From the NCBI GenBank assembly GCA_027345185.1, contig DAHWIK010000027.1:1-40800 (forward strand): a stretch of 40,800 bases of DNA, written 5' to 3'. This DNA is from Microcaldota archaeon (GTDB lineage: Archaea > Micrarchaeota > Micrarchaeia > Micrarchaeales > CABMGC01). Shown here piece after piece: positions 30,453 through 38,286 of the stretch (position 1 is the stretch's first letter; the number at the start of each line of letters is the position of its first letter). The notes beneath the pieces were generated by a model. That model saw nothing but the letters and a program-made list of their open reading frames with translations. It was not told where the DNA came from and searched no databases. A program made the translations under genes and the position numbers.

Positions 30453-32216
30453 ATGAACCCATACAAATTAGCTGTATTGATATTCGTGCTGTTAGAAGTC
30501 CAGGCATACGCATACACGACCCACATAAAAGCTCCTGCAGTATTTCTTGATATTGACAGGGGTGTACTTACGAATATAACGCTTTCAGTTACTCCCGGAA
30601 ATGGGGCAATAATAGTGAACAACGGAAGCTCGTTGGTGGGGGCGGATACACTGCAATCTGTCCATACGGCAGTAGATTATGCTACAAACTACCTTAATGT
30701 AAGCGAAGACAAGTACAAGTTTGTCTTCATAATAGGAAACAATGACTCAAACGTATCTGGACCGAGCGCAGGACTTGCCCTGACTCTGCTTACCTTATCA
30801 GGACTTGAGCACAAGCCGCTTTACAGCAATTTCACAGTCACAGGCACGATAAGCTCAAATGGCTCTGTAGGCCAAGTGGGAGGGGTGTTCGACAAGATCC
30901 AGGCAGCAAGATCTATAAAGTCAAGATTCGTGCTTGTTCCGTATGCAAGCAATGCAACTTCAGAATATCTAATCTATTACCTATCCCAGCAGGCATACAA
31001 TACTCCGCTAGTGGAGGTTGACAATGTCTCTCAGGCGATTCCGTATGCTTTTGGTGAAGAGAGTCCAACATGGCTTAGCTTCAACATAACTACTGATTAT
31101 AAGCCAGGCCAGATACAAAATGCAAGTGTTGTGTGTCCATCGTGCAATGGAACTGGATTTGCGCAGCTAACCAACTTCACTTTCAACTTAACCAAAAATG
31201 AGATAAGTACGATAAACGGTACCATGTTCGGAAGCGTTAAAAGCCAGCTGTCAAGCCAGCTCCAGCAGTACAGGCAGCTTGCAGCGAAGGGATACTACTA
31301 TACTGGTGCAGACCTGGCATTCATCGAGGATCCCACTGCATTCCTGTTCTCAAACTATAACGCATCACCTTCTACAGCAGCGCAGATAATAGATAAAATT
31401 TCTACGTACTGTAGCTCCCTAAACTATACTCCAAATATGACTGCAGAGAATTATGAATTCGTAGTAGGGGGCGAGACGAGACTCTCCTGGGCCATGATAA
31501 CATTGTCAGCTGCTAAATCTTTGCTGAACGCGTCACAGACCAGCGACGGCGTGTTGCTATCGCTTCAGGAAGCTGCACCGGCGCTGTCGTGGTGCGCAGC
31601 TACTTCTGAAATGTACAATATCTCCGCTTCGATCGGTGGAAATACAATAACGATGTCAAACAAGATAAAGTCGCAGGCGCTGACACAGCTTTCCGATGAA
31701 AGGTCGGCATATGGAAACCTGCTTTATGTTGACGCAGCAAACTACAGCGCAAGCAATGATGACTATGCGGCAGCATTGTACTCCCTTGCCTATGCCAACA
31801 CGTTTTACAACACCAGCCAGATAGATTACAATGCGACTCAGGGACTGGTATCAAATACTCTTGCTTCAGCGCAGGGGATATGGCCAACACAATTTGCGCT
31901 CCAGAGCTCGTTTTATCTCAGTGAAGCGGGCTTGAATAAAAATAGTCCATATTATTTAGAATATGTTTCTAATGCGCATTCGACAGCTTTGCTTGCGTCA
32001 TCGCTTGACAGCGTTAATAATGAACTTCAAGCAAATTTTGTGCCTATGTCAGTAAGTGTTATTCCAAGCTCAGTTACAGAACAACTTGATCAAATATCTG
32101 CGGAATTGAGCACAATAACTTACATCCTAGTAATTATTATGACATTGATACTGATAATATTCGTGATTCTTCTTTACCTGATAGTTGGAAGCAGGGGTAG
32201 AATAAAGAGGAGATAA
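30453..32216 (+). CDS. Membrane-anchored Lon-like (S16) serine protease
   Basis: This resembles archaeal secreted proteins with an ATPase-free Lon protease domain (COG1750-like). Residues 1-20 form a signal peptide ('LAVLIFVLLEVQAYAYT'). The Ser-Lys dyad is in place: S105 in 'SGPSAGLALTLL' and K148 in 'GQVGGVFDKIQAA'. A long extracellular region rich in Asn-x-Ser/Thr sites, likely N-glycosylated, covers about 200-550. One transmembrane helix follows near 560-580 ('ILVIIMTLILIIFVILLYLI') with a basic cytosolic end. The protease would therefore face outside. A TATA-like TTTATATCC about 30 nt upstream gives its own promoter. Substrates are unknown. Confidence 0.88.
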   Translation: MNPYKLAVLIFVLLEVQAYAYTTHIKAPAVFLDIDRGVLTNITLSVTPGNGAIIVNNGSSLVGADTLQSVHTAVDYATNYLNVSEDKYKFVFIIGNNDSNVSGPSAGLALTLLTLSGLEHKPLYSNFTVTGTISSNGSVGQVGGVFDKIQAARSIKSRFVLVPYASNATSEYLIYYLSQQAYNTPLVEVDNVSQAIPYAFGEESPTWLSFNITTDYKPGQIQNASVVCPSCNGTGFAQLTNFTFNLTKNEISTINGTMFGSVKSQLSSQLQQYRQLAAKGYYYTGADLAFIEDPTAFLFSNYNASPSTAAQIIDKISTYCSSLNYTPNMTAENYEFVVGGETRLSWAMITLSAAKSLLNASQTSDGVLLSLQEAAPALSWCAATSEMYNISASIGGNTITMSNKIKSQALTQLSDERSAYGNLLYVDAANYSASNDDYAAALYSLAYANTFYNTSQIDYNATQGLVSNTLASAQGIWPTQFALQSSFYLSEAGLNKNSPYYLEYVSNAHSTALLASSLDSVNNELQANFVPMSVSVIPSSVTEQLDQISAELSTITYILVIIMTLILIIFVILLYLIVGSRGRIKRR

Positions 32217-32220
32217 GTGA

Positions 32221-32679
32221 ATGCCATTTGACCCGTTCTGCGTAAAGGATGAAATTGATAGGTCAATATTCTACAGTTCTAAGCACTTCGCAGTGCTTTA
32301 TGATATAAAGCCGGTGGTAAGGGGGCATTGTCTTTTCGTGCCAAGGAGACATATGATTGACATGCGTGAGCTGAATAATGAGGAGATAATAGATCTTCAC
32401 AGCGTGTTTGGCTTGGTAGTGCCTAAAATACTTAAGTTATATGGTGCAACAGAAAACTCCTACGACCTTGCCTCACAGATCGGACCTTACTCAGGAAGAA
32501 CAGTATCGCATCTCCACATACACATGCTTCCAAGGTCAAAGGATGATGAGTATCAGAAAGATAGTTCAAACATATTTGAGGACATAAAAATGAATAGGAC
32601 TAATTTTAGCTACGTCGAAGTAGAAAATGAGGTAAAGAAACTGAGAAAGGAATTTGGATTTAGACTACAGCAGAGATGA
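32221..32679 (+). CDS. HIT (histidine triad) family protein
   Basis: HIT proteins hydrolyse or transfer nucleotides attached to phosphate, for example AMP-lysine or dinucleoside polyphosphates. The catalytic triad motif is intact as 'SHLHIHMLPRS' (H-x-H-x-H). 'VVRGHCLFVPRRHMIDMREL' is the usual upstream strand, and 'ASQIGPYSGRT' precedes the triad. The sequence resembles the Fhit-like branch more than Hint, but this is a judgement by eye. It starts 4 nt after the protease gene and its 3' end overlaps the convergent prenyltransferase gene by 20 nt. Confidence 0.93.
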   Translation: MPFDPFCVKDEIDRSIFYSSKHFAVLYDIKPVVRGHCLFVPRRHMIDMRELNNEEIIDLHSVFGLVVPKILKLYGATENSYDLASQIGPYSGRTVSHLHIHMLPRSKDDEYQKDSSNIFEDIKMNRTNFSYVEVENEVKKLRKEFGFRLQQR

Positions 32680-33508
32680 GTATGCCCACAAGTGCCAGTG
32701 CCATTCCTGCTAGGGATATGTTCCTTACCTTTCCGTAGCTCCTGCTTTCCAAGCACGCGTACACTGTACCTGAATAAAGGAGCATGATATCTGATATCGC
32801 GATGAGCACTGCGAATACGGCATTTCCCTCAAATGGCCGCACATTGAGGAAGAGGTAAAGTGTCAGTGCTATTGCTACACCATATAGCAAGAAAGCAAGA
32901 TATGCAGAATTTCTCCGCCCTATGATCTTAGGGAGAGTTATTGCCTTCCTCTTTATGTCCCCATTAAAGTCTCTCACGGAACCGTCTATCTCCCTTGCAA
33001 GCCCACTCAGGAATACAAGCGAAAAGATCAGAATTATCGGGAGGTATATGGTATTTGAGACAACATAGTTCCCAAATATGAATGGTATTGCCATTGAAAA
33101 TGCGACATAGGCGTTGCCTATAAGCGGCAACTCTTTGAGCTTGTAGCTGTACAATAGGGAGAGCACAGCAAATATCATGGCTATCACAAGACAGTAAACG
33201 CTTAGGAATATGCTTCCGCCTATTCCTATAGCCATTGCAATGACTGTGACGTAAACGGCGTCTGCAGGTCTTAACTCTCCAGTGACAAGGGGTCTCCTCT
33301 CCCTGTTAGCCCTGTCCACCTTTATATCGAAGTAGTCATTGATTGCAAATGCGCTCATGCTCAGAAATACCGGAGTTATTATGCTGAGCAGAAGGACTGG
33401 AAGACCGGGCAGGCCGCCTGCCAGAATCTCTGCGGCAATTACTGCTATTATTAGCATTATACTGTGCTCTATCCGGGTCAACTTCATTATGGATACTAAC
33501 TTTCTCAT
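32660..33508 (-). CDS. UbiA prenyltransferase, probable digeranylgeranylglyceryl phosphate synthase
   Basis: The likely role is the second prenyl transfer in archaeal membrane lipid synthesis, making DGGGP from GGGP and geranylgeranyl diphosphate. The 282 residues contain about eight membrane helices. The first Asp-rich motif is 'NDYFDIKVDRANRERRPLVT'; the second is 'REIDGSVRDFNGDIKRKAIT'. Both bind the Mg-diphosphate of the substrate. Other UbiA enzymes (for example menaquinone or heme prenyltransferases) share these motifs, but an archaeon needs the lipid enzyme and the pattern fits it well. ATG 33508 is the natural start. It is convergent with the HIT gene. Confidence 0.85.
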   Translation of the reverse strand: MRKLVSIMKLTRIEHSIMLIIAVIAAEILAGGLPGLPVLLLSIITPVFLSMSAFAINDYFDIKVDRANRERRPLVTGELRPADAVYVTVIAMAIGIGGSIFLSVYCLVIAMIFAVLSLLYSYKLKELPLIGNAYVAFSMAIPFIFGNYVVSNTIYLPIILIFSLVFLSGLAREIDGSVRDFNGDIKRKAITLPKIIGRRNSAYLAFLLYGVAIALTLYLFLNVRPFEGNAVFAVLIAISDIMLLYSGTVYACLESRSYGKVRNISLAGMALALVGILISAVV

Positions 33509-33606
33509 GCTAAACCTTAGGATGGAGAGGTATATAAAGAAATAGAACCGACTGAAATATGGGCTAAAAGGATAATTTATTAATATTTGATAGGTAATCT
33601 TAATTC

Positions 33607-33804
33607 ATGCCGAATAACCCTGGTAGAATAGATGGAGATTACAGCATAGGCGAGATAGAAGAGGTGAAATACGTTGACCCTGGGAAATTCGGAGAAGTAA
33701 GAACAGGCAAGACCCAAAACATGCTTAAATTTGGCCTTCCTGTTGCAGTAATAGTGGTAATTGCGTTGTTGGTTTTGGCTGCATTTGGGTTGCATCTGCT
33801 ATGA
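33607..33804 (+). CDS. Small single-pass membrane protein
   Basis: The 65 residues comprise a polar, acidic N-terminal half ('DGDYSIGEIEEVKYVDPGKF') and a C-terminal transmembrane helix ('LKFGLPVAVIVVIALLVLAA') ending 'FGLHLL'. The orientation is probably N-terminus in the cytosol with a tail anchor. I do not recognise a family. A TATA-like TTTATTAATATTT about 25-30 nt upstream supports ATG 33607. Its TGA overlaps the ATG of the rhodanese-like gene, so the two proteins are likely coupled in translation and perhaps in function. Confidence 0.75.
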   Translation: MPNNPGRIDGDYSIGEIEEVKYVDPGKFGEVRTGKTQNMLKFGLPVAVIVVIALLVLAAFGLHLL

Positions 33805-34145
33805 ATTCGGATCTGGAAATAGATCTTGAAAAGGCCAAGGAGCTTGTGAAGGATGGCCACAATGTCTTTGTCTTAATAAACAATTTCGGCGAGCTTGAGC
33901 TGGTCAGGGAGATCTTTGGCACCACGGGCTTTGTGCGCGATCTCGATTTTGGAGAGGCAAAACAGATAATATTCAAGGAAGGATATAGGTCGGAAATTGA
34001 AAAGAGCGCAAAGGAGTTTCAGGGTGCGGTGATAGTATGCCCTCACGGGCACACATCACTAAGGTTTGCAGTTGCACTGTCTGATATGGGAATAAAGACT
34101 TATAGCCTAAAGGGAGGCATAGAAGGACTGAAAAGCAGGGTCTGA
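33801..34145 (+). CDS. Rhodanese-like domain protein
   Basis: The last half resembles a single rhodanese domain: 'AVIVCPHGHTSLRFAVALSD' contains a possible active-site cysteine loop (CPHGHTS), followed by 'MGIKTYSLKGGIEGLKSR', the typical rhodanese ending. The N-terminal 50 residues ('EIDLEKAKELVKDGHNVFVL') form an alpha/beta part not closely like standard rhodaneses. At 114 aa it is about the size of GlpE-type proteins. It may move sulfane sulfur or act only in binding. It overlaps the upstream tail-anchored microprotein gene by 4 nt, so it may work at the membrane. Confidence 0.75.
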   Translation: MNSDLEIDLEKAKELVKDGHNVFVLINNFGELELVREIFGTTGFVRDLDFGEAKQIIFKEGYRSEIEKSAKEFQGAVIVCPHGHTSLRFAVALSDMGIKTYSLKGGIEGLKSRV

Positions 34146-34300
34146 GCTATTTCTTATTGTAGGAAACCATTATAAACCGTTTATCAGCTTAAGGTTTTAC
34201 GATTGATAAGCATGCTGGGTAATGCTTTTAACTCGAACTATCTCAGGAGCTCTGCAGACAAGCGTAACTTCGCTGGTTGAAATTGAGGTCAAATGATCTT

Positions 34301-35122
34301 ATGAGCGATTTAATTGACGCTATAAACAGTTCATCCTTTGATGAAGTAGGCTCTCTTATAAAGTCTGGAGCAAATCCTAACGAATCAGATGCCTTAGGGA
34401 GAACTCCGCTAATGTGGGCAACAAAAAACGGCAACATTGAGATAATGGAATTGCTGCTCGCACACGGTGCAGATGCAAACGCCAGGGATAAGGCTGGCAA
34501 TGTTGATGTCGCAAAGTTTCTGCTGGATAACGGCGCAGAAGTGGATGGAAAGGATAGCAGAGGCATGACCGCTCTGATGAAATATGCAAGGGATGGAAAT
34601 ATGGCCTTTGTAGAATTGCTACTTGAAAAGGAAGCCAATCCAAACGAAACAGACGTGACAGGAAAGACACCTCTCATGCACGCTGATAAAAATGGCAATG
34701 CCAGAATAATCCAGCTGCTCATTGAAAATGACGCAGACGTGAATGCCGTAGAAAGCCAGGGCAGGACTGCTCTGATGTGGGCAGCAACGAAAAGAAATGA
34801 CCAGGCCGTAAAAATCCTTGCAGAGCACGGGGCGAAGATTGACACGCAGAGCGCCACTTCTGGGAAGACTGCACTGCTACAGGCAGTATCCCATAGCAAT
34901 ATCAGCACCGTAAAGTTGCTCCTGTCCCTAAATGCAAATCCTTTGCTTGCAAACAGTTCAGGTCAGACTGCGTATGACATTGCAAGATCACGTAATAACA
35001 TTGATCTCCAGACCCTGCTTCCTGATCCAAGAAGCATAGCTTCAGCGCTTAAACGTGGTGGAGATGCACTCGAGATGCTTCGCAGAGGAGTCAACCAAAG
35101 TAAGAGAAAGGTAGTGCAATGA
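34301..35122 (+). CDS. Ankyrin-repeat protein with conserved C-terminal tail
   Basis: About seven ankyrin repeats fill this protein, for example 'DALGRTPLMWATKNGNIEIM', 'DSRGMTALMKYARDGNMAFV' and 'ESQGRTALMWAATKRNDQAV'. One repeat near residue 66 is short: 'DKAGNVDVAKFLLDNG' lacks the usual TALMxAAxxG stretch of about 11 residues. The tail 'ALKRGGDALEMLRRGVNQSK' is the clearest form of the motif shared by four ankyrin proteins here. The track starts at TTG 34277, but GAGGT at 34285-34289 lies 11 nt before ATG 34301, which gives 273 aa and is preferred. Its stop overlaps the next ankyrin gene (ATGA). Confidence 0.9.
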   Translation: MSDLIDAINSSSFDEVGSLIKSGANPNESDALGRTPLMWATKNGNIEIMELLLAHGADANARDKAGNVDVAKFLLDNGAEVDGKDSRGMTALMKYARDGNMAFVELLLEKEANPNETDVTGKTPLMHADKNGNARIIQLLIENDADVNAVESQGRTALMWAATKRNDQAVKILAEHGAKIDTQSATSGKTALLQAVSHSNISTVKLLLSLNANPLLANSSGQTAYDIARSRNNIDLQTLLPDPRSIASALKRGGDALEMLRRGVNQSKRKVVQ

Positions 35123-35994
35123 ACGAGATACGCCGCATGGCAATAAACGCAGTAAAAAATATTGATATTGACACCCTGCGCAGCATAGCCTTAACATATC
35201 TTTTAAAAGAAAAACTGCCTGTGGATTTCGCAGACTTGAATGGTGTCACACAGCTGATGTATGCTGCCATGGAACAGAAACTGTATTCGGTAAGCGAGCT
35301 TCTTAAGAAGGGCGCGAATATAGACGCAAGGGATCACCATGGGCTTACAGCACTCATGCACGTTGTGAAAAGAGGTGACAGTGCAACTGCAATCTATCTA
35401 ATTGATCGAAAGGCATCCGTTGACGCGCAGGACAACAGAGGGATGACTTCACTTATGGTTGCGGCTTCAGAGCTCTATGACGCACGGATTGTTAATATGC
35501 TTATTAATAGAGGAGCAGACCATTCAAAAACCGATCACAATGGAGCCACAGCATTAATACATGCCAGTGAAGCTAACCGTACAGGAAACATGACTGCACT
35601 TATAGATCATGGTGCAGATATAAATGCAAAATGTAGCAGTGGAAACAGTGCTTTGTCATGGGCTGTCAAGAATAACTGCAATGAGTCAGTAAAGTTGCTG
35701 CTAAAAAGGCATGTGAATATAGATCTACAGCATGAAAACGGATATACTGCGCTTATGTTCGCTGTGGCTGGAGGAAATCTAAACATAGTCACACTTCTTG
35801 TTGAAAACGGTGCAAATCTTATGCTGAGGAACAGCTTCGGAATGACTGCATACGACATCGCGAAAAGGCAGCACTACGCACTGATAGAGAATTTTATAGT
35901 TAAGCACATGATAGACAACCCATTAGAAAGAGGCATGCTTGCTCTAGCAAGGCTTAAAAGGAGCGCAACTGAATTAAAATCTAGAATTAGATAA
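35119..35994 (+). CDS. Ankyrin-repeat protein, second gene of tandem pair
   Basis: The 291-residue protein has a helical N-terminal cap and about seven ankyrin repeats, among them 'DHHGLTALMHVVKRGDSATA', 'DNRGMTSLMVAASELYDARI' and 'HENGYTALMFAVAGGNLNIV'. It ends in 'PLERGMLALARLKRSATELK', a divergent version of the shared tail. It overlaps the upstream ankyrin gene by 4 nt, so both are made from one message, and the similarity suggests tandem duplication. There is no signal peptide or membrane segment. A long hairpin at 36017-36053 follows and may terminate the transcript. The partner proteins are unknown. Confidence 0.9.
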   Translation: MNEIRRMAINAVKNIDIDTLRSIALTYLLKEKLPVDFADLNGVTQLMYAAMEQKLYSVSELLKKGANIDARDHHGLTALMHVVKRGDSATAIYLIDRKASVDAQDNRGMTSLMVAASELYDARIVNMLINRGADHSKTDHNGATALIHASEANRTGNMTALIDHGADINAKCSSGNSALSWAVKNNCNESVKLLLKRHVNIDLQHENGYTALMFAVAGGNLNIVTLLVENGANLMLRNSFGMTAYDIAKRQHYALIENFIVKHMIDNPLERGMLALARLKRSATELKSRIR

Positions 35995-36016
35995 GATTTA
36001 TAGCTAGACGGGATTA

Positions 36017-36053
36017 TAATACTACACTTCTTGCCCGACAAGGTGTTGTATTA
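36017..36053 (+). terminator. Long imperfect hairpin after the ankyrin pair
   Basis: TAATACTACAC (36017-36027) pairs with GTGTTGTATTA (36043-36053) with one mismatch. Inside, CTTG and CAAG pair around a CCCGA loop. Downstream is T-rich (TCTTTTTTTTC near 36075-36085). It may terminate the ankyrin transcript or be the relic of a palindromic element. Confidence 0.45.
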
Positions 36054-36120
36054 CTTTCTAGGTATGCTATATATCTTTTTTTTCAAGATAACAAATAAAA
36101 TCCTAATTTTGTAATAATTA

Positions 36121-37173
36121 GGGCCTTGTAGAAATCCTCTATTTGTATTAGGAGCCGAAGGATTTTAACCCTTCGACATGTGAGTTATTTGGCGATTCAC
36201 ATGGAAAGAGATAGAGAATCTAAGTATAAGAGGTTTGCCGACCTCTGCATGATACCTGTAAAACGACTCATGAAAGAGTACTCGAACAAATTCTCGAAGA
36301 GGGACTTTACGCAGCACCAGTTGGCAGTATCAGCATGCCTCATGGCATATGAAGACAAGGTATACAGAGACGTGCCCGACTTCTTGTTTGAACTGAAGGA
36401 ATATCTGGGATTCGTTGATAAGGTAACGCACTTCACGGCATTGCAGAAGTTTCTACGACGTATATTGTTGAGACTGTTGGACTTCATACTTCAGAAAACC
36501 TATGAAGCATTTTTTCAGACAAAGGCAGCAAATATTGGTATAGACTCTGCAGGTGAAAGGACATCTCATGCGTCAAATCACTACATAAAGAGGATGAAAA
36601 GAAGGAGCAAACGCAAGGACTATCTCAAACACGCTATATCCGTTGATACAGACCAACAGGCGATTATCGCCGCAATAGACAGGCGTTCCGACGCAAATGA
36701 CAATGTTGACTTCGAGCCTCTAGTAGAAAGAAGCTGCAGAATTGTGCCACTGAATAATGTTACTGCAGACAAAGGATACGATTCTGAGGAACATCACAGG
36801 TTTGTAAGAGAGGACATCGGTGGAAAATCAATAATACCTTTGCGATGGGAAGGTACGCCAGTAAGTAGGACCAAAGGGAAATACAGGAAGAAACTGAGGA
36901 AATACTTCCCAAAGAAGAGATATCACAGAAGAAGTCTGGTGGAGACAGTGAACTTTGTAGAGAAGACCAAATTGGGGGATGAACTCACCAGTAAGAAGTG
37001 GTGGATGAAGAAAAAGGAGCAGAGATTTAAGGACATTGCATGCAACATATGCAGATACATGAAGGTCAGCAGTAGTGCGTTGTTTTTGTCGACGGCAGGT
37101 TTTCTGCACTTTTTCCTACCTAGTCCCTAGTCTGATATCGCCGAAAACTGCATGAAAGGATTTCTACAGAGCC
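36121..37173 (+). mobile_element. IS5-like insertion sequence with TTA target duplication
   Basis: The ends are imperfect inverted repeats of about 18 bp: GGGCCTTGTAGAAATCCT at the left and AGGATTTCTACAGAGCC at the right, differing at three positions. TTA occurs directly outside both ends (36118-36120 and 37174-37176), fitting a 3-bp T-N-A target duplication known from IS5/IS1031-type elements. One transposase gene fills the interior. The element is about 1053 bp and appears complete. Confidence 0.8.
36180..37130 (+). CDS. IS5-like DDE transposase
   Basis: The 316-residue transposase has the DDE triad in the right order and spacing: D122 in 'IGIDSAGERT', D197 in 'TADKGYDSEEH' and E255 in 'RSLVETVNFVEK', the last being the Y/R-type signature region of IS4/IS5 families. 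The C-terminal 'KDIACNICRYM' also fits. The reading frame is intact. The track start is GTG 36180; ATG 36201 is an alternative seven codons on. Similar transposases are common in Thermoplasmatales, frequent neighbours of ARMAN archaea, so exchange between host and symbiont is possible but not shown. Confidence 0.88.
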   Translation: MSYLAIHMERDRESKYKRFADLCMIPVKRLMKEYSNKFSKRDFTQHQLAVSACLMAYEDKVYRDVPDFLFELKEYLGFVDKVTHFTALQKFLRRILLRLLDFILQKTYEAFFQTKAANIGIDSAGERTSHASNHYIKRMKRRSKRKDYLKHAISVDTDQQAIIAAIDRRSDANDNVDFEPLVERSCRIVPLNNVTADKGYDSEEHHRFVREDIGGKSIIPLRWEGTPVSRTKGKYRKKLRKYFPKKRYHRRSLVETVNFVEKTKLGDELTSKKWWMKKKEQRFKDIACNICRYMKVSSSALFLSTAGFLHFFLPSP

Positions 37174-37214
37174 TTATTTTGGCATGAGTCAAACGTTATG
37201 CATCTTCATGAATC

Positions 37215-38234
37215 TCATATTTCCCTGGCTATTTCAGATGCAACTTCCGAGCACTTGTTATCTCCTCCAAGGTCAACGGTCTTTATTCCGATCTTTATAG
37301 ATTCTAGCACTGCAGACTCTACCGCCGCAGCTGCCTTATCATATCCCATCCAGTCCAACATCATCTTCATTGACATTATGGTGGCTATTGGGTTTACTCT
37401 GTCCATTCCCGCATACTTCGGTGCAGATCCATGTATCGGCTCGAACATCGCATAATCCTTGCCTATGTTGGCCGATGGCCCGGTGCCTATGCCCCCCACT
37501 ATCATCGAGGCCTCGTCTGACAGGATGTCACCGAACAGGTTCTCAGTGACTATTACATCATAAAATTGTGGGTTCTTTATCAGCCATTGCGACATTGCAT
37601 CCACATGTGCATCGTCAACAACGACCTGCTTGTAATTTTTGGCCTCTTCCATTATAGTGTCTTTGAACAACGCGTCTGAAACCTTCAGTATATTCCCCTT
37701 ATGGACTATCGTTAGGTGCTTCTTCCTGGTTTTTGCAAGCTCCAGGGCAAACCTGCCTATCCTCCTGCTCCCCTCCCTTGTTATCACCCTCAACCCAACA
37801 GCCATGTCCTTCGTCACCATGAAATCAAGCCCTGAATACATGCCCTCCGTGTTCTCCCTTACCATGACAAGGTCTATGCCGGGCTTCAGGCTTTCGACCC
37901 CTGGAATAGTCTTCACTGGCCTTACATCCGCATAAAGATCAAACATCTTCCTTATCTTTACTGCAGCACTAACCTGCGATCCTGCACCCTCGGGAGTTGT
38001 CATCGGTCCCTTTATCACGCAGTCAGACTCCTTGAGCAGCCCGACCGTCTTGTCAGGCAGGTTAGTCCCGTACTTTTCTATGCAGTGCAGTCCGGCCTCT
38101 CCAAACGAGATGCCTATCTTTATCTTGAATTTCTTCATTACCGCGTCAAGCACCTTCATGGAAGCGTCAACAAGCTCAGGTCCGGTCCCATCCCCCGGCA
38201 GTATTGCAACTTTCCAAATCATGTTTTTTGGCAT
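37215..38234 (-). CDS. icd: Isocitrate dehydrogenase (isocitrate/isopropylmalate dehydrogenase family)
   Basis: The enzyme oxidises isocitrate to 2-oxoglutarate. Beta-decarboxylating dehydrogenase signatures are clear: 'AILPGDGTGPELV', 'DLVMVRENTEGMYSGL', and 'NLFGDILSDEASMIVGGIGT'. 'SAPKYAGMDRVNP' carries the Lys-Tyr pair that in E. coli IDH binds the NADP 2'-phosphate, so NADP is likely. The substrate loop has the phosphorylatable-type Ser ('QVSAAVKIRK') but Ala where IDH usually has Asn. Its place 52 nt after aconitase supports isocitrate over isopropylmalate. The track starts at GTG 38243; AGGTG sits 7 nt before ATG 38234, which is preferred. This gives 339 aa. Confidence 0.85.
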   Translation of the reverse strand: MPKNMIWKVAILPGDGTGPELVDASMKVLDAVMKKFKIKIGISFGEAGLHCIEKYGTNLPDKTVGLLKESDCVIKGPMTTPEGAGSQVSAAVKIRKMFDLYADVRPVKTIPGVESLKPGIDLVMVRENTEGMYSGLDFMVTKDMAVGLRVITREGSRRIGRFALELAKTRKKHLTIVHKGNILKVSDALFKDTIMEEAKNYKQVVVDDAHVDAMSQWLIKNPQFYDVIVTENLFGDILSDEASMIVGGIGTGPSANIGKDYAMFEPIHGSAPKYAGMDRVNPIATIMSMKMMLDWMGYDKAAAAVESAVLESIKIGIKTVDLGGDNKCSEVASEIAREI

Positions 38235-38286
38235 ATTTCCCACCTAACCTAAACAGGTATGCCCACGCGCTTTTGCCGTGTGTAGT

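Noticed and set aside
34212-34280. 22-codon ORF (MLGNAF..) upstream of the ankyrin gene as a leader peptide
   Set aside because: No ribosome-binding site or conservation evidence; it could be chance in a 150-bp spacer.
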